From Candidozyma auris (lineage: Eukaryota > Ascomycota > Pichiomycetes > Serinales > Metschnikowiaceae): a DNA stretch of 64,000 nt. Of the stretch, positions 20,561-29,251 are shown in pieces. Positions within the stretch are counted from its first letter, which is position 1. Each line of letters begins with the position of its first letter. The notes under the pieces are model-generated. The model searched no databases. It saw only the letters and a list, made by a program, of their open reading frames with translations, and had not been told where the DNA came from. The position numbers were made by a program, and so were the translations under genes. The stretch lies in contig NC_072813.1 of assembly GCF_003013715.1 (NCBI RefSeq), positions 1,302,001 to 1,366,000 on the forward strand. Reading direction: 5' to 3'.

Positions 20561-23500
20561 ATGGGTCCAAACTTCCTCAAGCTCTTACGACGGCCGTCAC
20601 ACCGCATCTACTACCTCATGGTGCTCGCCACGCTCGTTTTACTCTTCACATTATTCCTCTCGTTACCCGTTCTAGGGTTCCCTGTCTACGTGAGAACTCC
20701 TTACTCGTTCAAGGAGACAAGCCCAAGCGTCAATGGAGACGATGAGTTGAAAAGCTTGCGTGACTTGGTGGTGTCGAGGGAAAACAAGCAGATCTTCACC
20801 AACCTCTTGTTTGCTGATAACGCCTACTACGATAAGTCCACGCACACCTTGGGCACTTTGGACTGGGTGCCTCACCACCAATACCAGAGACAGCCGTATG
20901 TTGCCAACGGGTACTTGGGCAGCAGGATCCCCAATTTGGGCCAGGGTTTTGCTTACGATACGTTGAGCAATGGAACCTTTGTCGGTGTCGATACCCCTGA
21001 TGCGGAGCTCCCCTCTGACCTTCTGAATGGATGGCCCTTGTTCAACCGGCGCTACGCTGGTGCATTTGTGGCTGGTTTTTACGATCTTCAGAAGAACACC
21101 ACTATGACTAATTTTCCCTGGCTCTTGCAGGACGGGTACGAGAGTGTAGTTGCCGCTGTTCCGCAGTGGACTTCGCTCGCTTTGTCTGCTGAGAAGAACT
21201 CCAAAAAATACAAGTTGGATCCTTCCGGAACCCCCGACTCTTTTGGCAGGATTTCCAATTATGCCCAGAATTTGTCTATGACTGATGGTGTGGTTACTAC
21301 GTCGTTCACTTGGCTAGACTCATTCAAGGTAACTTACAAGGTGCTTGCTCACCGTGACAAGATTAACTTAGGTTTAGTGCATTTGGAGGTTGAGAATGTT
21401 GGGATCAGTAATGCTACTCTTGCTGTTCATGATTTGTTGGACTTTTCTTCAGCTCAAAGGGCTCGCTTCAATGCCACCTCGGTGGACAAGGACAACAAGG
21501 GTATCTACATGTTGTACTCTCCAAACGATATCGACTACGTTTTCGGTGCTACGTATTCATCTCTTCGCTATGGCTCCTCTGATGGCTCCTCTGAGGAATC
21601 TGCTGATGCCCGTTGTGTCGGTGCTGAATTTACAACAAGCGAGATTTCCCTGGGACAGACCTTGACTTTTGAGATGCCCACTGGTTCTTCTCTCAAGGTG
21701 TCGAAGCATGTTGGAATTGTCACGTCAGACTTGGACCCTGAACATTACACGTCTTTCCATCTGGTATTGGAAAAGGCAAGATCTGTGTCTCTTGAGGACG
21801 AGGATTTCACCTCGCTAGCTGAAAGCCACGCTAATTCATGGGATGCTGTCGTCAACCAAGGTCTCAAAGTGGAGTTCCCTGATAACCCGCTTTTGACTCT
21901 CGCAGCTAGAGCTTCCATCTATCATCTAAATGCAAACACGAGGTCTGATGCTACAGGTCTCACTGCTGCCATGAGCGTCACTGGTCTTTCTTCCGACTCT
22001 TACGGAGGCATGGTCTTCTGGGATACCGACCTCTGGATGATGAATGGATTGCTTCCTTTTAGCCCATCTCATGCTCGCCTGTTCGTAAACTATCGTCTTC
22101 ACACTCATGAACAGGCACGAAAGAATCTTGAAAGTGACTATGCACCAAAGAAAGATATGAATGGTGCCGCATACCCTTGGACCAGTGGTAGATTTGGTAA
22201 CTGCACAAGCACTGGCCCTTGCTTCGATTATGAATATCATATCAATATGGCTGTTGCTATTGCTGCTTGGGAATTGTACAAAAGCGGTGCTGTCGATGAT
22301 CACTTCTTGGAACACCTGGCATACCCTTTGATTGACGATGCTGCTGCTTTCTTTGCTGATTACGTGCAATACAATGAAACCTTACATGCGTACTCTACTC
22401 ATAATTTGACTGATCCTGATGAGTTCGCCAATCATGTGGATAATGGCGCTTATACCAATGCTGCTATATCTGCTACCATGAAATGGGCTGCTGCTGTGAG
22501 TGAACACCTTGGAAAACCTGTGCCAAAAGCTTACAAAGACATCATGGATAACATGCATCTTCCTCGCTCTATTGATGACCCAGACATAATTCTTGAGTTC
22601 ACTGGTATGAACTCATCTATCGGCATTAAACAGGCTGATGTTGTTATGATCACTTATCCCTTAGAAAACGAGATGATCACCCACCAGCTGGCAAAGGCAA
22701 GCATGGAGTATGCATCAATGAAGCAAGTCAGCTTTGGTCCCGCTATGACATTCCCAATCTTCTCTATTGTGTCTTCTGCCTTGCTGGAGAAAGGCTGTTC
22801 ATCAGACACTTACTTGGTGAAGGCTATACAGCCATTTTTGAGAGGACCTTTTGCTCAATTCTCGGAACAAAATAATGACGACTACTTGACTAATGGTGGT
22901 ACTCATCCTGCTTTTCCCTTTATGACAGCTCACGGAGGTTTTCTTCAAGCAATCCTTCAGGGAATTCTTGGCTTGAGATTCGCTCATAAAATGGACAACG
23001 GAAAGATTGTTCGTTATCTCAAGTTAGATCCAATTAAACTCAAGACATTTCCGCAAGGTGTTCATTTCGATGGTGTTCATTACTTGAATCAAACATTGTC
23101 TTTTAACTTGACATCTTCGGGATTGGTCGTTAAGCACAATGGCCCTACCCAGGGCCTGGTGCCTCATAAGGTCCTAATTGAAGTGAGTGACCGCAATCCT
23201 AAAGCTGGATCCTACACTTTAATGCCAGGAACTGATGTTCAGTTACAGTTGTACGAGACCGAGTTTTCATATGAGGACAGTCTTTCAGAATGTGGCCGTG
23301 CGTTATTCACGAATATCACTGAGTGTGCTCCAGGTGACTCACCAATTCTTGCTAATGATGGGGATAATACTACACATTGGCAAGCAAAGTCGTCAGAGAA
23401 AAGTAAGGTCTTGATAGAATTCACTGAGCCGACTCAATTTCAAAACTGCACAATCAACTGGGGTGACAGACCTCCAAAACGGGTTTATCTTTCTGCTGCT

Positions 23501-23866
23501 GCCCAAGATTTGAGTTCTGAGTACACCAATTTGCAGGAGACTATAGACTTCTTGAGCAACGTTGATTTTGGAACACAGTTACCAAAGAGATATCAGTTCA
23601 ATAATCCATCAGGCAAACTTTACAAGCAGAAAGACATCTTTGCAACTGTTGCTTCAAAGGACGTTGGTATCAACGAGCCATTCAGTCCAGAGGAACAATC
23701 GCTTATTGTGTTACCTACCAGGCATAATACTACCGAAATTGTCCTTGACTCGCCTATAAAAACCCGATTTGCATTGATTGAGTTCGAAGGTCTTCATGAC
23801 AAGATTGATAAAAATGATGAAGAGTCTCAAAAAGGCGCTAAGATCTTTGAACTCAATTTCTTTTAA
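20561..23866 (+). CDS. ATH1: Acid trehalase (GH65), secreted/vacuolar
   Basis: Hydrolyses trehalose to two glucose molecules at acid pH, outside the cell or in the vacuole, and allows growth on trehalose. The 1101-aa product begins with a basic stretch and a hydrophobic signal anchor (about residues 19-45). It then shows glycoside hydrolase family 65 features: an N-terminal beta-sandwich with R-I-P-N-L-G-Q-G-F, the catalytic (alpha/alpha)6 barrel with F-W-D-T-D-L-W-M, a T-G-P-C-F-D-Y-E-Y-H-I-N segment expected to carry the catalytic Glu, I-K-Q-A-D-V-V-M-I-T-Y-P, and the late L-T-N-G-G-T-H-P-A-F-P-F-M-T-A-H-G-G-F. Many N-x-S/T sites fit a glycosylated secreted enzyme. Length matches yeast Ath1. 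The stop is 97 bases from the convergent SEC31 stop. Confidence 0.95.
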   Translation: MGPNFLKLLRRPSHRIYYLMVLATLVLLFTLFLSLPVLGFPVYVRTPYSFKETSPSVNGDDELKSLRDLVVSRENKQIFTNLLFADNAYYDKSTHTLGTLDWVPHHQYQRQPYVANGYLGSRIPNLGQGFAYDTLSNGTFVGVDTPDAELPSDLLNGWPLFNRRYAGAFVAGFYDLQKNTTMTNFPWLLQDGYESVVAAVPQWTSLALSAEKNSKKYKLDPSGTPDSFGRISNYAQNLSMTDGVVTTSFTWLDSFKVTYKVLAHRDKINLGLVHLEVENVGISNATLAVHDLLDFSSAQRARFNATSVDKDNKGIYMLYSPNDIDYVFGATYSSLRYGSSDGSSEESADARCVGAEFTTSEISLGQTLTFEMPTGSSLKVSKHVGIVTSDLDPEHYTSFHLVLEKARSVSLEDEDFTSLAESHANSWDAVVNQGLKVEFPDNPLLTLAARASIYHLNANTRSDATGLTAAMSVTGLSSDSYGGMVFWDTDLWMMNGLLPFSPSHARLFVNYRLHTHEQARKNLESDYAPKKDMNGAAYPWTSGRFGNCTSTGPCFDYEYHINMAVAIAAWELYKSGAVDDHFLEHLAYPLIDDAAAFFADYVQYNETLHAYSTHNLTDPDEFANHVDNGAYTNAAISATMKWAAAVSEHLGKPVPKAYKDIMDNMHLPRSIDDPDIILEFTGMNSSIGIKQADVVMITYPLENEMITHQLAKASMEYASMKQVSFGPAMTFPIFSIVSSALLEKGCSSDTYLVKAIQPFLRGPFAQFSEQNNDDYLTNGGTHPAFPFMTAHGGFLQAILQGILGLRFAHKMDNGKIVRYLKLDPIKLKTFPQGVHFDGVHYLNQTLSFNLTSSGLVVKHNGPTQGLVPHKVLIEVSDRNPKAGSYTLMPGTDVQLQLYETEFSYEDSLSECGRALFTNITECAPGDSPILANDGDNTTHWQAKSSEKSKVLIEFTEPTQFQNCTINWGDRPPKRVYLSAAAQDLSSEYTNLQETIDFLSNVDFGTQLPKRYQFNNPSGKLYKQKDIFATVASKDVGINEPFSPEEQSLIVLPTRHNTTEIVLDSPIKTRFALIEFEGLHDKIDKNDEESQKGAKIFELNFF

Positions 23867-23963
23867 CGTGATCATGTGTTATGCCATTTTATAAAGAAAA
23901 AATCTATATATAAAAGTACAATCGGAAATGATGCTAGCAAAGTGATGTAGATTTTTAAAAAAA

Positions 23964-26900
23964 CTAAGCATCAAAGGCTTCTGCAAAAGTGATCAAGCGC
24001 TTAACACCAACGTGCCATGCACCAGTCTCGTTAGGATGCGATTGCGATATACCAAGGTTTATATTGGAAGCCGTTGTCCATTGCTTACTCTCCAACGATG
24101 CGGCAACATCCTTCAAGTTCTTCACCGTCTCTGGTGAAAGCAAATCATTTTTTCTCAAATGGTTGAACAAAATGTTGAGTCTTTTCTCCATGTCGATGAC
24201 GTGTTTCTCGTACTTTGCAGGAGCAGCAGGCTTGATCTTGTCCTTGTAATTGGTGAATGTGTTCATTATGGCCCTAATTTCTTCATCAGCAAGGCTAGGC
24301 CTTCCCACGTCCCCATTCTGAGCAGGTTGAGCAGAGCTTTGAGTCTGCGGTGCCGATTGAGGTGGAACAGCTGGTGCTGCTTGAGGAGGTGGTGGTGGCG
24401 CATTAGAGTTTGGCGCCTGCGCTGCAGCAGTCGATGGGTTACGGTGAGGAGGAGGGGCTGTTGTAGTATTTCCTGTCATAGCGTGCGATCCCATCACCTG
24501 TGGCGCCGGTACCATGGACGCGGAAGCTGGTGCGGGAGGAGCATGAGACTGTGCTTGTGCTTGTGCTTGTGCTTGTGCTTTGGTAGGCGGTGGTCCTACA
24601 GATGGTGATCCGGTCTTAGCTTGTGGCCTAGAGGGTGGAGGACCCAAGACATTTCCCATCGATGGCTTTCTGCTTGTGCGAGCGGACGCCGGTGTAGAGT
24701 ACTGACCGTTTGGACCCCTAGCACCCGATGAAGGAGCATAAGGATTCTGTGGAGGTTGAGATGCTTGCTTTTGCGGTGGCGCATACGGGTTGCTACGGGG
24801 TTGAGCGGAACCTGTTGGCGTTGGCGCATATGGATTGCTTGGAGGTTGAGCCGGAGTCTGCGAAATGGTGTTCAGTGACACAGCTGTAGAGAAATTTTGA
24901 GTTGGTGGTTGAACAGCCGAAACCTTGGGGGGTGGTGGGTTTGCATTAGCGGGAGGAGCGTAGGGATTCTTTGGTGGACCCAGTGGAGTACTCGCCTTAC
25001 TTCCAGTCGCCGACAACCCATTCTGCGGAGGCATTTGAATAGCATTTGGAGGTGGAGCATACTTATGATTCATGGAAGCTTGGCGTGTGGCAGGGGTCCT
25101 TCTTGGGCTGCTAGCTTGCGAGGGTTGTCTTGAGGACGCCCGTGGTGGTGGTGGTCCCATTGAAGGGGCAGTCTGAGGCTGAGCTTTTCTGATAGGGGGA
25201 GCCGAAGAAGCAGATGCCAATGGTTGTGCTGGAGCCCTTGGGGAAACCACAGCTGCTGCTGCGGGCGTGCCACGTCTAGCTGTCGACTTCGCTTTGAAGG
25301 AGTCGGGCAAGTCGTTCCATCCATCAGTTTCTTCCTTCACATTTGGTCCTGAAAGTGAAGAGGTTGGTGGGGAAAAGGTAGAGTATGCTGGCTGCACTGG
25401 TGTGTAAGGATTAGCTGCATTTCCAAATGGTGGCACACCGACCGGATTCTCATGAGGTTGTGGAGCATAAGCATTGACAGGCGGAGCCACCGCAGCCGCA
25501 GCAGGCCTAGCAAAGGAGGAGCTTCTGCTATATGGATTCGCTTGTGTACGAGGAGGTTGAACAGAGGATGCGGTTGCGGGAGGCATGGAACCATACTTCT
25601 GTTGCATTCCGGCTGCCGGAGGGGGACGAGCGTATGGTGCACCAGGAGCCCCACCGTTGAAAGCTGGAGTTGCGTTGTTCGCCAAAGGGTTGAACGGCTT
25701 TGCAGGGGATTTAGCGCCATATCTACCATTCTGGACGCCACTTGTGATTCTACCACGTCCCTGAGTAACCTTTTGCGCTGGAAGCTCAGTCGCCTTGTTA
25801 ATACGCTCCTTCTCTGCCACTAGGCCATCATAGTTCTCTGGAAGAATAGATAAAAATGCACGGGCTAGTTCAAAATTTCCGCTGGTAGATGCCAATGTTG
25901 CGAATTCAAAGATGGCATTGCAAGTTGGCTCGATTGCAGGTCCTGAAAGTGGGCTAGTGATTTTGGAAAGAGAACGGTAAGCTGAAAGCTTCTCCACGAA
26001 GCCGCTTAACGTAGCAAACTTGGCATCTAAAGGAGTAGCATCTTCGGTACTGATGCCAGCGAGAGTTTCCGATGGAAGCTCTCTCAACCAAAGGGCTGCA
26101 ACTTTGTCTAATGCTTCGCCGGCTAAGTAGCATTCCAATGCATTCCGACGGTCTGCAGGAGATTGGTTTGCTGATAGGATACGGTCGCCAAGCTCGACAA
26201 TCTTTGCATTGAATTCTGTCTTGTCTGTGCAGTAAGCGGATATGCTCGATGCAATCTCCTTCCAATTTGTGATATCAGCGTTGGCAACAAGGTCAACGAC
26301 ACTTCTCGAAGATGCCGAGTAGATCAAACGAGACAAGACATCGTAATGAGTTTCCTTGAAATAGCGCGCTTTCACTTTGCTCTTCACGCTCTCATCCTGA
26401 TCTAAGGAAAGAACTAACGCTTCCAACAACTTGCCCTGTTCCAAGCATTTATCAACAGCCTCACTGATTTTGTTGCATAAGATAAGCCTTGCCAAAACGG
26501 CATCCTGTTCCCCGTCAGAATCACTCAAAATTTTGAAAGGACCGCTAGGAGCAAATGCTTCAGCAGAGGCAAGAGACTGCTTCTTGACGTCATTGGACAA
26601 GTTTGCGAAAAAGTCATCCTCGTCTGCATTATCAGTTTTGTCGGGTATATCAGATGGAGCTGGCTTGTCGTCTAAGTCTAACTTTGAACCTTCCAAGATA
26701 TCCTTGAGGAAATGGTCCTTTCCATGCTTCGACAAATTATCTAAGATTTGCCAATCAGATACGTCAGTAGGGTGCTCTCTGATCTTTTCAGCTATGAGTT
26801 CAGAGAAGTCATCGTTTCTGAGAGCCTCAGTAAGTTTGTCAGCAATGAGTGTCTTTCCGCCCACCATATTGGAGATGCTTACCGAGGACTTGCCGTTCAC

Positions 26901-28067
26901 CGTTCTAACGGTAACAAGCTTTGAGCCAAAGCCAAATGATGCAGAGCAAGGTCTTTTGAGCCACTGTGGTGCTTGCTTTAAAACAAACAGAGGTTGCAGG
27001 TGCTCATTAGTAGAAAGATTCTCCCAAAAGTTATTATCGTCAGCGGACTTCACATTCTGGGTAACTGGTGGGGATGTGTCTTGTAACGACTGAACGACAA
27101 TCTTCCCGTCGAAGGAAGCGGAAGCGATCACGTCAGGTGCACGAGGGGCGAAGCGAGCTAAAAATGTCCAGTTTGCGGCGGGAGCAAAGTCGCCAAGTTT
27201 CTCTCCTGTCATAGGGTTCCACAACTTCATTGAGTTGTCTTTCCCAGAAGAAAGCAAAAGACCGTCATCTCTGGAGCACCAGTCCAAAGACAAGACGCCC
27301 TTTTCATGACCCATTAGAACCTTTTCTGGTTCATTATTGTTCCTCAAATCCCACTTCATTATTGCAGGGCATGTATCACTCTGACTGGCGGTGACTAATG
27401 TTGTAGATTGGTGTGGATGCCAAGCGACTTGGGAAAAATCTGCCTTACCGAGAGGGCCGTTGTACAGCATGTGCAACAACTCCTTCTTAGCTTTCAGATC
27501 CCAAATACTGGTATAACCACTGCTTGAAGTAGAAGCCAAAATATGAGATTTGGAGTTGTTCCAAGCCACAGATGTAATTTCATCCAATGGGACCATGGAT
27601 CTTCCCGGGGAATACGGTTCAGAAAAAGTGGAAGCATCCCAAATGAGTATTTCTCCCTTTTGACCACCAGACACGAGAATGTGTTTTTGGTGAGGGTTGA
27701 ATGCCAAGCACTTGACTGCACCGGTGTGTTTTGAAGATTTAAAGACGGAAGAACCTTCCAAGGACCTGGTTTTGATGAGTTTTTCGGCGTCCCAAAATTC
27801 CACAAGACCAGTTTCGAAAGCACCCACCAACAAACCTCTAGCGTAGTTGCCAAAAGGCTGCAGCCACGCGAGAGCATGAAACTTGTTCTCTAATGTGGCA
27901 CTGAAGATTGGTTCGTGACCAGCAACAAAGACGTCAAATATCTCAAGACTGGACGACGCCGAAAAGTCCAAGTCTACCGCTCCGGCGACAGAGCCGGTAG
28001 CCAACAAGGGGATCACGTCTGAACTCCAGGCAAACGTGGAAGTACGTGTGATATCTTTAATTTTCAT
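23964..28067 (-). CDS. SEC31: COPII outer-coat protein Sec31
   Basis: Sec31 pairs with Sec13 to form the outer cage of COPII vesicles that carry cargo from ER to Golgi. The frame is open to a TTG at 28079, but the ATG at 28067 yields the expected N-terminus (M-K-I-K-D-I-x-R-T-S-T-F-A-W-S), giving 1367 aa. Residues 1 to about 340 form the WD40 propeller (for example W-N-P-M-T-G-E, S-G-K-D-N-S-M-K-L-W). A helical alpha-solenoid follows to about 760, then a Pro/Gln/Ala-rich disordered region with repeated N-P-Y-A-P motifs to about 1220, which in homologues binds Sar1-Sec23. The C-terminus is helical. A (GTGCTT)5 repeat encodes alternating Ala-Gln in the disordered part. Confidence 0.96.
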   Translation of the reverse strand: MKIKDITRTSTFAWSSDVIPLLATGSVAGAVDLDFSASSSLEIFDVFVAGHEPIFSATLENKFHALAWLQPFGNYARGLLVGAFETGLVEFWDAEKLIKTRSLEGSSVFKSSKHTGAVKCLAFNPHQKHILVSGGQKGEILIWDASTFSEPYSPGRSMVPLDEITSVAWNNSKSHILASTSSSGYTSIWDLKAKKELLHMLYNGPLGKADFSQVAWHPHQSTTLVTASQSDTCPAIMKWDLRNNNEPEKVLMGHEKGVLSLDWCSRDDGLLLSSGKDNSMKLWNPMTGEKLGDFAPAANWTFLARFAPRAPDVIASASFDGKIVVQSLQDTSPPVTQNVKSADDNNFWENLSTNEHLQPLFVLKQAPQWLKRPCSASFGFGSKLVTVRTVNGKSSVSISNMVGGKTLIADKLTEALRNDDFSELIAEKIREHPTDVSDWQILDNLSKHGKDHFLKDILEGSKLDLDDKPAPSDIPDKTDNADEDDFFANLSNDVKKQSLASAEAFAPSGPFKILSDSDGEQDAVLARLILCNKISEAVDKCLEQGKLLEALVLSLDQDESVKSKVKARYFKETHYDVLSRLIYSASSRSVVDLVANADITNWKEIASSISAYCTDKTEFNAKIVELGDRILSANQSPADRRNALECYLAGEALDKVAALWLRELPSETLAGISTEDATPLDAKFATLSGFVEKLSAYRSLSKITSPLSGPAIEPTCNAIFEFATLASTSGNFELARAFLSILPENYDGLVAEKERINKATELPAQKVTQGRGRITSGVQNGRYGAKSPAKPFNPLANNATPAFNGGAPGAPYARPPPAAGMQQKYGSMPPATASSVQPPRTQANPYSRSSSFARPAAAAVAPPVNAYAPQPHENPVGVPPFGNAANPYTPVQPAYSTFSPPTSSLSGPNVKEETDGWNDLPDSFKAKSTARRGTPAAAAVVSPRAPAQPLASASSAPPIRKAQPQTAPSMGPPPPRASSRQPSQASSPRRTPATRQASMNHKYAPPPNAIQMPPQNGLSATGSKASTPLGPPKNPYAPPANANPPPPKVSAVQPPTQNFSTAVSLNTISQTPAQPPSNPYAPTPTGSAQPRSNPYAPPQKQASQPPQNPYAPSSGARGPNGQYSTPASARTSRKPSMGNVLGPPPSRPQAKTGSPSVGPPPTKAQAQAQAQAQSHAPPAPASASMVPAPQVMGSHAMTGNTTTAPPPHRNPSTAAAQAPNSNAPPPPPQAAPAVPPQSAPQTQSSAQPAQNGDVGRPSLADEEIRAIMNTFTNYKDKIKPAAPAKYEKHVIDMEKRLNILFNHLRKNDLLSPETVKNLKDVAASLESKQWTTASNINLGISQSHPNETGAWHVGVKRLITFAEAFDA
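24551..24580 (-). repeat. (GTGCTT)5 coding repeat in SEC31
   Basis: Five perfect hexanucleotide copies on the plus strand, encoding an Ala-Gln dipeptide run in the Pro-rich disordered region of Sec31. In-frame unit changes should be tolerated there. Confidence 0.95.
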
Positions 28068-29251
28068 GATTGGACGCAATCGATATTAGCAAATGAGAAA
28101 ATTGTGAAAGAGGCTCAATGACGTTGCAGTGGACGTCTTCTGGAGAGAGATTGAGCCAGTGACTTTCAACTATTGAATACTGAAGACCCTGTAAGTTGCT
28201 GATTTGTATTCCAAACTTTTGTCACCTATTGCCAACGCACCGGAAAACGGGCATGTGCAGGACGCGGTCTCCAATTACGGGACCTGGCTTTGTTCTCACA
28301 TCAAGGCAAGTGAAAGAACACTGCTTGTCTAAAGCCGTAAAAGGATACTCGAAAATTCTTCAAAAAAACTCCTCGAAAGAAATAAGAAAGATTGTTGGGC
28401 TTTTATGTAATTTTAAGCTCAAAACTGCTTACCTTGTAAGTAATAGTAATGTTTCTTCAGATTTGTCCTAATTAGTATGTCGGTAAGATCTCATCGGCCT
28501 CAAGAGAAAAGAAAAACAAAAAAAGAAATCCGTTATCTTGCTTAGGCTATCAAAAGAGAAGCTATCCAAAATCGCATAATTGAATATCGGTAACTTACGA
28601 ATTTCGGCTTTCATCCACAGTTATCTCACACATTTGAGAATTGGTTGCAAAAAGCACAAAATTCTACGCATGCAGAAACACACACAAAAAAAAAAATATA
28701 CTTATACCTATAAAAATCTTAGAGGCAACCATCACAAGCGAAAAATGTTTTGGAAACTCGTGACTCAAAGAAAGACCAATCATAGCAGAGAAGCATGATT
28801 GTGTACGTAACAAGATTGTTTAGCGCAGAGTAACTTGATAGACTAGTTAACAGTGGAAATTTGGATTCACTTCATAATGTCATAGACTTTATGTGTAAAA
28901 CATTAGTACACTAGCCATTCGTCATTAAGCTGTCTCATTGCACTTTTCTCGAGGTCCCATAGTGATCGTAACAGTAGTGGGCAAATGCGAGCTTCCTTGC
29001 TGAAGTAGATATTTGGGTACACAAACTTGTCGAAAGAGCATGTTCTTTTCTCTTTCTCAATTCAAGTATCTTAAGCCCATTCCTTTTTTTTTTTTTAAGT
29101 AATTTTTTTTTTTTTTTTTCTCTACTCCTTCAGCAGGCCCTTCACCTTTTCTTCCTGTGGTAGAACCGAATTCTACATGCGCGGTCTGCGTAGTGGTTTT
29201 TCACATCAACACTGACATCACCATTTGCACCACAGTTACTTCTGCTCATTG
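28068..29251. other. Divergent intergenic region SEC31/unidentified gene
   Basis: About 1.2 kb between divergent starts. Two long T-tracts lie at about 29083-29096 and 29103-29119, followed by a CT-rich stretch, an arrangement common in yeast core promoters. No small gene or structural RNA was recognised. Confidence 0.5.
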